A stretch of DNA of 5,790 nucleotides from Mycobacterium sp. Its GTDB lineage: Bacteria; Actinomycetota; Actinomycetes; Mycobacteriales; Mycobacteriaceae. The first letter of the stretch is position 1; every line of letters starts with the position of its first letter. The DNA lies in contig JAQSXQ010000185.1 in the NCBI GenBank assembly GCA_029256565.1, forward strand, positions 1-5,790, read 5' to 3'. This document shows, piece after piece, positions 1-5,719 of this stretch. Position numbers and translations under genes: made by a program. The notes beneath the pieces are model-generated. The model was not told the origin of the DNA. It did not search any database and worked only from the letters and a program-made list of their open reading frames with translations.

Positions 1-29
1 GAGCCCGTCACCGGAGACGCGGAGGTGCT

Positions 30-1550
30 TCACGAGTACTTCTTGACCAACTCCTGCTTGTACAGCTTGCCGGTGTCGGTGCGGGGCAGCTGCGCCTCGA
101 ACGAGATGGATCGCGGACACTTGTAGTGCGCCAGGCGATCCCGCAGCCAGCCCAGGAGTTCCTCGGCGAACGCGTCGGTGGCGTCGGCCTCGTCGACGGT
201 CTGCACGACGCCCTTGACCCGCTGGCCCATCTCCTCGTCGGGAACGCCGAACACCGCGGCGTCCATCACCTTCGGGTGGGTGACGAGCATGTTCTCGGCT
301 TCCTGCGGGTAGATGTTCACGCCGCCGGAGATGATCATGTGGTGCCTGCGGTCGGTGAGGTAGAGGTAGCCCTCCTCGTCGACGTAACCGATGTCGCCCA
401 CCGTCTTCCAGCCGCGCGAGTCCCGCGACGACGCCGTCTTGTCGGGATCGTTGAGGTACTCGAAGTCGAAGCCACCCTCGAAGAAGATCTCGCCGGGCTG
501 CCCTGGCGGCAGCTCCTCGCCGTTCTCGTCGAGGATGTGGACGGGACCTGCCATGGATCGGCCGACCGACCCGGGGTGGGTCAGCCACTCCTCCGCGGTG
601 ATCAGCGTGGAGCCGTGCGCCTCCGAGGACGCGTAGTACTCGTCGATGATCGGGCCCCACCAGTCGATCATCTGCTTCTTGATCTCCACCGGGCACGGCG
701 CCGCGGCATGCATGACCCGCTCGAGACTGGACACGTCGTACGACTCCCGCACGGACTGCGGCAATTTCAGCATGCGGGTGAACATGACCGGCACGAACTG
801 TCCGTGGGTGACCCGGTAGCGCTGGATCGCGTCGAGAGTGCCCTCGGCGTCGAACTTCTCGAGCACGACCGTCGTGATGCCTCCGGCCTGCACCTGCATC
901 GACCACACCGACGGGGCGGTGTGATAGAGCGGCGCGGGGCTGAGGTAGACCGCCTCGGGGTGCATCCAGAACCCGATGAGCGCGGCCATCAGGCCGGGCG
1001 ACTCGGACGGCGGTACGTGCGGCAGTTCGCGCTTGATGCCCTTCGGCCGGCCCGTCGTGCCGGACGAGTACTGCAGCAGATCGCCCTCGATCTCGTCGGC
1101 GATCGGCGTATCGGGGTGACCGGCGACGGCCTCCGGGTAGCGCTGCCAGCCGTCGAGGTCGCCGTCGGCGATCAGCAGCAAGTCCGGTAGCCCGTCGATG
1201 AGGTGCTCGCCGAGTTCGGCGAGGGTCGCGATCAGCGCCACCGAGCCGACGATCGCCTTCGCGTTGCTGTTGCCGATGATGTAGGCCGCCTCGGCCGCGG
1301 TGAGGTGCGTGTTGATCGGCACGTAGTACAGCCCGGACCGGCGCGCCGCCCACATGACGGCGTGCATGTGCTCGTTGTTCTCGAGGAGGATCGCGACCGC
1401 GTCGCCTTCGACGAGGCCGGCCTGGCGGAAGTGGTGGGCCAGTCGATTGGCGCGTGCTTCCAGCTCTCCGAACGTCACGACCGTTCCGGACGGGTGCATG
1501 ACGATGGCTGGCTTGTCCGGAGTGGCCAGGGCGGTATCGCGGATCTGCAT
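30..1550 (-). CDS. fadD4: FadD4-like fatty acyl-CoA synthetase (AMP-forming ligase)
   Basis: This is a complete 506-residue member of the ANL adenylating enzymes. The family activates a carboxylic acid with ATP to an acyl-adenylate and then forms the CoA thioester in the cytosol. Motifs appear in order: the ATP-binding loop YSSGTTGRPKG (161-171), YLSPAPLYHTAP (202-213), the adenine-site DEYYASSE (303-310), WKTVGDIGY with ribose-binding Asp386 (381-389), the A8 hinge DRRHHMIISGGVNIYP (400-415), and the C-terminal PRTDTGK with the likely catalytic Lys495. The ATG at 1550 is firm because an in-frame TAA lies at 1562-1560, nine bases before it. I see no convincing Shine-Dalgarno, so the mRNA may be leaderless or nearly so. 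The sequence closely matches my memory of M. tuberculosis FadD4, which also lies near pckA. Fatty acid activation is inferred; the acyl chain cannot be read from the sequence. His403 occupies the domain-rotation hinge position, usually Asp or Lys. Confidence 0.92.
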   Translation of the reverse strand: MQIRDTALATPDKPAIVMHPSGTVVTFGELEARANRLAHHFRQAGLVEGDAVAILLENNEHMHAVMWAARRSGLYYVPINTHLTAAEAAYIIGNSNAKAIVGSVALIATLAELGEHLIDGLPDLLLIADGDLDGWQRYPEAVAGHPDTPIADEIEGDLLQYSSGTTGRPKGIKRELPHVPPSESPGLMAALIGFWMHPEAVYLSPAPLYHTAPSVWSMQVQAGGITTVVLEKFDAEGTLDAIQRYRVTHGQFVPVMFTRMLKLPQSVRESYDVSSLERVMHAAAPCPVEIKKQMIDWWGPIIDEYYASSEAHGSTLITAEEWLTHPGSVGRSMAGPVHILDENGEELPPGQPGEIFFEGGFDFEYLNDPDKTASSRDSRGWKTVGDIGYVDEEGYLYLTDRRHHMIISGGVNIYPQEAENMLVTHPKVMDAAVFGVPDEEMGQRVKGVVQTVDEADATDAFAEELLGWLRDRLAHYKCPRSISFEAQLPRTDTGKLYKQELVKKYS

Positions 1551-1602
1551 GGGCTGACTTTACGACGGCCCATCGCGCAGCTGAACCCCGAGGCCCGAAA
1601 AA

Positions 1603-1618
1603 CTTGACAGGCGTCAAG
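1603..1618. promoter_or_regulatory. Perfect palindrome, probable operator upstream of the acyl-CoA synthetase gene
   Basis: CTTGAC (1603-1608), spacer AGGC, then GTCAAG (1613-1618): a perfect inverted repeat with 6-bp arms, about 53 bp upstream of the minus-strand synthetase start. Size and symmetry suit a dimeric repressor, for example of the TetR family that often controls lipid genes in mycobacteria. Each arm also contains TTGAC, the core of a sigma-70 -35 element, one per strand, but I could not pair either with a good -10. The regulator is not identified. Confidence 0.5.
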
Positions 1619-1636
1619 ACAGCGCGTTCCGCGATG

Positions 1637-1652
1637 GTGGGTTCGCACCCAC
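1637..1652. repeat. Perfect inverted repeat GTGGGT-tcgc-ACCCAC
   Basis: The arms GTGGGT (1637-1642) and ACCCAC (1647-1652) are exactly complementary around a 4-base loop. It could be a protein site or a short RNA hairpin in the leader of a transcript crossing the divergent gap. No T-tract follows on either strand, so it is not a classical intrinsic terminator. Confidence 0.5.
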
Positions 1653-1665
1653 ACTCAGCGGTACA

Positions 1666-1685
1666 GCAATGTTCAATGGCATTGC
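1666..1685. repeat. Overlapping inverted repeats built on CAATG/CATTG
   Basis: GCAATG (1666-1671) is complementary to CATTGC (1680-1685). The same right arm also forms a tighter palindrome, CAATG-G-CATTG (1674-1684). CAATG therefore occurs twice in direct orientation and once inverted within 20 bp. It lies mid-way in the divergent intergenic region. Function is unknown; a regulator site is possible. Confidence 0.35.
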
Positions 1686-1708
1686 GCAGTCAACTGTAGC
1701 CAGCTGTT

Positions 1709-1729
1709 TACCCACGGTAACCGTGGTTA
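1709..1729. promoter_or_regulatory. Long palindrome, probable operator upstream of the oxygenase gene
   Basis: CCACGGT (1712-1718) and ACCGTGG (1720-1726) are perfect complements around a single A at 1719. Symmetry resumes outside one mismatched pair, with TA at 1709-1710 matching TA at 1728-1729, giving 10-bp arms with one mismatch. The centre lies 87 bp before the plus-strand ATG at 1806 and just upstream of its likely promoter. A dimeric helix-turn-helix regulator site is inferred; the protein is unknown. Confidence 0.5.
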
Positions 1730-1744
1730 TGTTGCGCACACGGG

Positions 1745-1773
1745 TTGTTGCCAGTCGCGAAATAGTTAATACT
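1745..1773 (+). promoter_or_regulatory. Possible promoter for the oxygenase gene
   Basis: TTGTTG (1745-1750) and AATACT (1768-1773) are separated by 17 bp and loosely fit the -35 and -10 of a housekeeping mycobacterial promoter. Transcription would start near 1780, leaving a leader of about 26 bases. The match is weak, and CATACT at 1777-1782 is a competing -10. Confidence 0.3.
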
Positions 1774-1795
1774 GGCCATACTCACGACGACGACC

Positions 1796-1800
1796 GGGGA
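1796..1800 (+). promoter_or_regulatory. Ribosome binding site of the oxygenase gene
   Basis: GGGGA lies five bases before the ATG at 1806 and supports this start over later in-frame codons. Confidence 0.55.
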
Positions 1801-1805
1801 TCACC

Positions 1806-2543
1806 ATGGCTGGGCTGTTGACGGCGGAACACTCCGCACTGCAGGGCGACATCGGCGCAACTGCGCCCGACACCGCACGACGCGTCGAGGAGGTCGGCTA
1901 CGCCGCACTGCCCGGCGTCGTCAGCGCCCGATGGCTGGACTCGGCCCGCAGTCTGGCCACCACGGTCAATCGCCCGGATGCCCAGGAAGTACTGCTCGAA
2001 GACATGACCGCCGGCGACGGCGAGGCGATCGACGCGTTGCTGGCCGACCCGGAACTGGCCGGCTTCCTCGAGACCGTCGCGACCCGCCTGCACCCGAGGT
2101 CGGACCCCGACGACCGGCACGTCGACGTGTCATTGCGGATCATCAACGGCCCCGACGAGGGCGAGCAGCCCCTGTGGTTCCACTACGACGCCACCGTCGT
2201 CACCGTGGTCTTCCCCATCGAGATCCCCGCCACCGGAGGGGAACTGGTGCTGCACGCCAATCGCCGCCCGTTCAGGCGCCTGGTGCTGACCAACATCGTC
2301 GAGAAGATGGTGATGCAGAGCAACGCCTACCGGCGGCGCTTCCACGCGGGCGAACCGACCGCCGTGTCACTCGTCCCGGGCACCGCGTACGTGTTCTCGG
2401 GTTACCGGTCGTACCACGCCACGCTGCCCTGCCCGGTCGGCGCCAGGCGCATCACGCTGATGGTGCACTACAAGGACGCCCACGGCGGCAGCAAGATGCT
2501 GCGCGGCGCGAAGTCGCTGTACCACCGCGTGGCCAGCGCCTGA
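1806..2543 (+). CDS. Probable Fe(II)/2-oxoglutarate-dependent dioxygenase
   Basis: This 245-residue protein looks like a jelly-roll (double-stranded beta-helix) non-haem iron oxygenase. The iron triad can be read as His126-x-Asp128 (in WFHYDATVV) and His204 (in GYRSYHATLP). Arg214 or Arg215, ten to eleven residues after His204 in ARRITLMVHY, is placed to bind the 2-oxoglutarate carboxylate. The core strands PATGGELVLHA (141-151) and LVPGTAYVFSG (189-199) are typical of the fold. Residues 152-186 form an Arg-rich insert between them. Having Asp128 rather than Gly or Ala in HxD argues for hydroxylase-type rather than halogenase chemistry. It is predicted cytosolic, with no signal peptide or membrane segment. 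The gene stands alone, divergent from the acyl-CoA synthetase and convergent with pckG. The substrate is unknown; an amino-acid, lipid or small-metabolite hydroxylase is possible. Family confidence is fairly high; function is open. Confidence 0.78.
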   Translation: MAGLLTAEHSALQGDIGATAPDTARRVEEVGYAALPGVVSARWLDSARSLATTVNRPDAQEVLLEDMTAGDGEAIDALLADPELAGFLETVATRLHPRSDPDDRHVDVSLRIINGPDEGEQPLWFHYDATVVTVVFPIEIPATGGELVLHANRRPFRRLVLTNIVEKMVMQSNAYRRRFHAGEPTAVSLVPGTAYVFSGYRSYHATLPCPVGARRITLMVHYKDAHGGSKMLRGAKSLYHRVASA

Positions 2544-2547
2544 GTCA

Positions 2548-2563
2548 GGGCCCTAGGGGGCCC
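2548..2563. terminator. Shared hairpin between convergent genes
   Basis: GGGCCC (2548-2553), loop TAGG, GGGCCC (2558-2563) forms a six-pair all-G/C stem in the 26 bp between the oxygenase stop (2541-2543) and the pckG stop (2572-2570). The hairpin reads on both strands, so it may end transcription from both sides. There is no U-tract, as is common for mycobacterial terminators. AGGGCCCT (2547-2554) and CCCTAGGG (2551-2558) are additional self-complementary words within it. Confidence 0.55.
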
Positions 2564-2569
2564 GCATCG

Positions 2570-4399
2570 TCACTCGGCCTCAGCCAGCCGGGTCTTCAGC
2601 GCGTCGAACTCGTCCTTGATGCCCGTCGGCAGCTTCTCGCCGACGAACTCGAACCACTCCTCGATCAGCGGCAGCTCGTTGCGCCATTCGTCGACCCGGA
2701 CGGCCAGTGCCTCGTCGACGTCGCTGGCATCGACGTCCAGACCGTCGAGGTCCAGGTCGGCCGCGGTCGGGACGATGCCGATCGGCGTGCTCTTGCCGTC
2801 GGCCTGATGCTCGATGCGCTCGATCGCCCACTTCAGCACGCGGCTGTTCTCACCGAAGCCGGGCCACAGGAACCGGCCGTCGTCGCCGCGGCGGAACCAG
2901 TTCACGAAGAACACGGCGGGCAGCTTCGACTCGTCGGCGTTCTTGCCGAGGTCGATCCAGTGCTGGAAGTAGTCGCCGACGTTGTAGCCGAGGAACGGCA
3001 GCATCGCCATCGGGTCGCGGCGGACGGTGCCGACCTTGCCCTCGGCGGCCGCGGTCGTCTCGGAGCCCAGCGTGGCGCCGATGAACACGCCGTGCTGCCA
3101 GTCGCGCGCCTGGGTGATCAGCGGCACCGTCGTCTTGCGGCGTCCGCCGAACAGGATGGCCGAGATCGGCACGCCCTGCGGGTCGTCCCATTCGGGGGCC
3201 AGCGTCGGACACTGCGAGATCGGGGTGCAGTAGCGCGAATTGGGATGCGCTGCCTTGGTTTCCGTCTCCCGCAGGATCCAGTCGTTGCCCTTCCAGTCGA
3301 TCAGGTGGTCGGGTTCGCCTTCGAGGCCCTCCCACCACACGTCACCGTCGTCGGTCTTGGCGACGTTGGTGAAGACGGTGTTGCCACCGGCGATGGTCTT
3401 CATCGCGTTGGGGTTGGAATCCCAGTTGGTGCCGGGCGCGACGCCGAAGAAGCCGAACTCGGGGTTGGTCGCGTAGAGCCTGCCGTCCTTGCCGAATCGC
3501 ATCCACGCGATGTCGTCGCCGACGGTCTCTGCGCGCCAGCCGGGGATGGTCGGCTGCAGCATCGCGAGGTTGGTCTTGCCGCACGCCGACGGGAACGCCG
3601 CGGCGATGTAGTACGACTTGTTCTCCGGCGAGATCAGCTTGAGGATCAGCATGTGCTCGGCGAGCCAGCCCTCGTCGTGCGCCATGGCCGAGGCGATGCG
3701 CAGCGAGTAGCACTTCTTGCCGAGCAGGGCGTTGCCGCCGTAGCCCGAGCCGAAGCTCCAGATCTCGCGGGTCTCGGGGAAGTGGCTGATGTACTTCGTG
3801 TCGTTGCACGGCCAGGGCACGTCCTGCTGGCCCGGCTCGAGCGGAGCGCCGATCGAGTGCAGCGCCTTCACGAAGAAGCCGTCCTCGCCGATCTTGTCCA
3901 GAGCGGCCTTGCCCATCCGGGTCATGGTGCGCATGGACACGACGACGTACTCGGAGTCGGTGATCTCGACGCCCAGCTTGGGGTCTTCGGCCTCGAGCGG
4001 ACCCATGCAGAACGGGACGACCCACATGGTGCGGCCGCGCATGCTGCCGCGGTACAGCTCGGTCATGAGGCCGCGCATCTCGGCGGGGTCCATCCAGTTG
4101 TTGGTGGGACCGGCGTCGATCTCGCGCTGGGAGCAGATGAAGGTGCGGGACTCGACGCGGGCGACGTCGGACGGGTCCGACAGCGCCAGGTAGGAGTTCG
4201 GCTGCTTCTCCTGGTTGAGCTTCTGGAAGGTGCCCGCCTCGACCAGCTGCTCGGCGAGACGCTCGTACTCTTCCTGCGAGCCGTCGGCGAAGACGACCCG
4301 GTCCGGCTGAGTGAGTTCGGCAACCTCGCGAACCCACGCCAGAAGGCCCTCGTGCTTGGTCGGTGCGTCGTCCAGACCCGGAATGGTCGCTGCGGTCAT
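2570..4399 (-). CDS. pckG: Phosphoenolpyruvate carboxykinase, GTP-dependent
   Basis: This 609-residue cytosolic enzyme interconverts oxaloacetate plus GTP with PEP, CO2 and GDP, the first committed step of gluconeogenesis from TCA intermediates. It is full length for the GTP class (about 600-620). Visible elements, with vertebrate equivalents from memory: substrate-loop Arg81 in VARVES; Tyr220 in GSGYGGN; metal ligands Lys229 and His249 plus Asp296 in VGDDIAWM; P-loop FPSACGKTN (269-277) with the reactive Cys273; Asn387/Arg389 in HPNSRYCTP; Arg420 in FGGRRKTT; the mobile lid ATLGSETTAAAEGKVG (442-457); and the nucleotide-site stretch FLGYNVGDYFQHW (469-481). All expected catalytic residues are present. 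The ATG is supported by GGGGAG six bases upstream. A divergent-style control region precedes it and a hairpin follows. The gene is also called pckA in M. tuberculosis (Rv0211). Identification is secure. Confidence 0.98.
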   Translation of the reverse strand: MTAATIPGLDDAPTKHEGLLAWVREVAELTQPDRVVFADGSQEEYERLAEQLVEAGTFQKLNQEKQPNSYLALSDPSDVARVESRTFICSQREIDAGPTNNWMDPAEMRGLMTELYRGSMRGRTMWVVPFCMGPLEAEDPKLGVEITDSEYVVVSMRTMTRMGKAALDKIGEDGFFVKALHSIGAPLEPGQQDVPWPCNDTKYISHFPETREIWSFGSGYGGNALLGKKCYSLRIASAMAHDEGWLAEHMLILKLISPENKSYYIAAAFPSACGKTNLAMLQPTIPGWRAETVGDDIAWMRFGKDGRLYATNPEFGFFGVAPGTNWDSNPNAMKTIAGGNTVFTNVAKTDDGDVWWEGLEGEPDHLIDWKGNDWILRETETKAAHPNSRYCTPISQCPTLAPEWDDPQGVPISAILFGGRRKTTVPLITQARDWQHGVFIGATLGSETTAAAEGKVGTVRRDPMAMLPFLGYNVGDYFQHWIDLGKNADESKLPAVFFVNWFRRGDDGRFLWPGFGENSRVLKWAIERIEHQADGKSTPIGIVPTAADLDLDGLDVDASDVDEALAVRVDEWRNELPLIEEWFEFVGEKLPTGIKDEFDALKTRLAEAE

Positions 4400-4405
4400 G
4401 TGAAA

Positions 4406-4411
4406 CTCCCC
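4406..4411 (-). promoter_or_regulatory. Ribosome binding site of pckG
   Basis: Read on the minus strand, GGGGAG ends six bases before the ATG at 4399. It is a strong Shine-Dalgarno and fixes the pckG start. Confidence 0.75.
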
Positions 4412-4429
4412 GTTCGCGGTGTTCCATCG

Positions 4430-4435
4430 AGATTA
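4430..4435 (-). promoter_or_regulatory. Possible -10 element for pckG
   Basis: On the minus strand TAATCT fits the TANNNT pattern of mycobacterial housekeeping -10 boxes. It would start transcription roughly 24 bases before the pckG ATG. No good -35 is seen at 17 bp (AACCGC), which is common in this group. It overlaps the inner end of the inverted repeat at 4432-4461. Confidence 0.35.
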
Positions 4436-4461
4436 ACTTGGGTGACATACCCGCGGTTAAT
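4432..4461. promoter_or_regulatory. Nested inverted repeat in the pckG promoter
   Basis: The outer arms ATTAAC (4432-4437) and GTTAAT (4456-4461) are perfect complements separated by 18 bp. Inside them GGGT (4440-4443) and ACCC (4449-4452) form a second pair around GACAT. The two centres differ by half a base. The structure overlaps the proposed -10, so a protein bound here would be expected to block transcription. No regulator is identified. Confidence 0.45.
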
Positions 4462-4469
4462 TGGGACTA

Positions 4470-4485
4470 TGTCCGATCGCTCACA
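4470..4485. promoter_or_regulatory. CRP/GlxR-like cAMP-receptor site upstream of pckG
   Basis: TGTCC-gatcgc-TCACA matches 8 of the 10 defined positions of the actinobacterial CRP/GlxR consensus TGTGA-N6-TCACA, with a perfect right half. Its centre is about 78 bp upstream of the pckG ATG, just beyond the likely -35 zone, which is compatible with activation. A chance match is possible, since only the sequence pattern supports it. Confidence 0.4.
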
Positions 4486-4515
4486 GGAACGATTCAGTTT
4501 CCGCGGACTCGGATT

Positions 4516-5352
4516 TTATTCCTTCCTATTGGTGTCCGTCACGCCCCGAGGCGGTGACCCGCGCCCGCCGGCGGCCGTCACCAGCGCGACCTCGACGGTC
4601 AGCAACCTGCTCGCGACGACCGCCTCGCAGTGCGAGCGCACCGCAGCGGCGACGTCGACGGCCCACCTGTCGAGGACCGCGCGGGTGTGCAGCAGGTTGC
4701 GGACCGCGATCAGCCACACCGTCACGACGACACCCACCAGCGCGCCGCCGAGGACGCCTGCCGCGACCGGGCCGCCGGCGACCTCCGCGAGCAACCTGCC
4801 CGACGCGAGCCCCGCGCCCAGCCCGAATCCGGCACCGAGCACGCCGGTCAGCTGGTTCTCCACCCGCCGCGACGTCGACACCGGCGCTGGCAGGCGCACG
4901 TCGGGCGAGCCCGCACCGGCGAAGTGGGCGTGCGGACCGGCCAGTGCCCGCGCGTCCCGCTCCACCCGGTCGTCTACCTCGTCGATCAGGGCGGTCGCCG
5001 CGGCGCGCACGCGGGCCTCGAAGTCGGCGGCGCCACGACGGGGTACCGACGCGGCATCGGTCCGCCACCGGCCGACCGCATCGGAGCACTCGCCCCGCAC
5101 CCATTGGACGAGGCGCAGTCGTGACTGGTGCACCGCTGCCCGCCTCGCCACCGCGCCGGTTCCGTGCCGGGACGACGGCTGGCCGCGCGCCTCGTCGAGG
5201 AGCCGCAGCGAGCCGCGGACGATGTCGGCGCTGCACGAGAGGTGCAGCGGTGCCACCCGGCCGCGTGCATAGCGTCGCCAGTGCGTGGCCCGACGCCGAT
5301 GCGCACCCGGGTCGTCCCCTCGGTCGACGGTCAGGCCGGCCGCCTCGACCAC
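4516..5352 (-). CDS. Conserved hypothetical protein with glycine-rich membrane hairpin (Rv0210 position)
   Basis: This is 278 residues if started at the GTG at 5352, which overlaps the upstream gene by 22 bp; an ATG at 5424 (302 residues) is possible but would overlap by 94 bp, and a GTG at 5256 is a shorter choice. G/C-ending codons dominate throughout, so it is coding. Order: Arg-rich helical N-terminal part (11-105); a charged helix FEARVRAAATALIDEVDDRVERDARAL is split at 111-137; two hydrophobic, Gly/Ala/Val-rich segments at about 168-189 and 191-216, likely a membrane hairpin; then another helix (221-258) and a short polar tail. Helix, small-residue hairpin, helix recalls the membrane-inserting stalk of bacterial dynamin-like GTPases, but no P-loop (GxxxxGKS/T) is visible. 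Position matches Rv0210 between Rv0209 and pckA. The dynamin link is inference; function is unknown. Confidence 0.68.
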   Translation of the reverse strand: MVEAAGLTVDRGDDPGAHRRRATHWRRYARGRVAPLHLSCSADIVRGSLRLLDEARGQPSSRHGTGAVARRAAVHQSRLRLVQWVRGECSDAVGRWRTDAASVPRRGAADFEARVRAAATALIDEVDDRVERDARALAGPHAHFAGAGSPDVRLPAPVSTSRRVENQLTGVLGAGFGLGAGLASGRLLAEVAGGPVAAGVLGGALVGVVVTVWLIAVRNLLHTRAVLDRWAVDVAAAVRSHCEAVVASRLLTVEVALVTAAGGRGSPPRGVTDTNRKE

Positions 5353-5678
5353 TGCGTCCAGTCGAACAGCTCGTCGCGTCCCGACCGCAGCGCCTCGCAC
5401 CGCGCCTGCACGAGGGCGTCGCACAATCGCCGGTACCGCGTCTCCGGGATCCGCCGGCCGGACACCTCGTCGGGGCCTCGCAGACCGGCGATGACCGACT
5501 CCAGACCGGGCGCACCCGGCCGGCTGGCGAAATGTTCCAACTGGTCGGCGAGCAACGTCAGCACGTCGGCCGCGGCAGGCGGCACGCCCGGGGAACCCAC
5601 CTCGTCATCGTCGCACCCGGGCCGGAGCCTCCCGAGCACGAATTCGGACGCTCGGAGGTCGCGCCCGAAGGCAACCAT
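5331..5678 (-). CDS. Small hypothetical protein, unrecognised (Rv0209 position)
   Basis: This 115-residue protein has an ATG at 5678 and a TGA at 5333-5331. I do not recognise its family. It has an acidic stretch CDDDEVG (22-28), then probable amphipathic helices (about 35-50, 60-70 and 80-105) and ends with DELFDWTQWSRRPA. There is no signal peptide, membrane segment or nucleotide-binding motif. G/C third positions prevail, supporting real coding. No Shine-Dalgarno precedes the ATG and only 41 bp separate it from the divergent trmB, so a leaderless start is plausible. Its 3' end overlaps the next gene by 22 bp in a different frame, suggesting co-transcription and translational coupling. It may be a stand-alone protein, or the N-terminal part of an ancestral longer protein that was shortened or frameshifted. 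Confidence 0.65.
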   Translation of the reverse strand: MVAFGRDLRASEFVLGRLRPGCDDDEVGSPGVPPAAADVLTLLADQLEHFASRPGAPGLESVIAGLRGPDEVSGRRIPETRYRRLCDALVQARCEALRSGRDELFDWTQWSRRPA

Positions 5679-5719
5679 TGGGTATCAATCTGCACCACGA
5701 TGCGGGTACTCCCAGTTGC

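Noticed and set aside
126..1190. Long plus-strand frame antisense to the acyl-CoA synthetase.
   Set aside because: It is the shadow of the FadD4 gene: low-complexity His/Arg/Val/Leu composition, no domain, and no start signal.
1637..1652. The GTGGGT/ACCCAC stem as an intrinsic terminator.
   Set aside because: There is no T-run on either strand, and it lies between divergent genes, where no transcript needs to end.
3342..4448. A 368-codon minus-strand frame inside pckG with an ATG upstream of the pckG start.
   Set aside because: It overlaps the N-terminal half of an intact PEP carboxykinase in another frame and translates to Arg-rich low-complexity sequence.
4500..4507. Eight-base palindrome TCCGCGGA near the pckG control region.
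   Set aside because: It is too short to stand out in high-GC DNA, and symmetry stops outside the eight bases.
1931..5272. An open frame of 1113 codons on the plus strand running across the oxygenase, antisense to pckG and into the next gene.
   Set aside because: It is out of frame with the oxygenase and antisense to two well-supported minus-strand genes. Its product is Arg/Ala/Gly/Pro-rich without recognisable motifs, as expected from high-GC codon bias.
4526..5515. A 329-codon minus-strand frame overlapping the two small genes.
   Set aside because: The translation is dominated by Arg and Gly and lacks the helices and membrane hairpin seen in the adjacent frame, so it is a GC-driven shadow.
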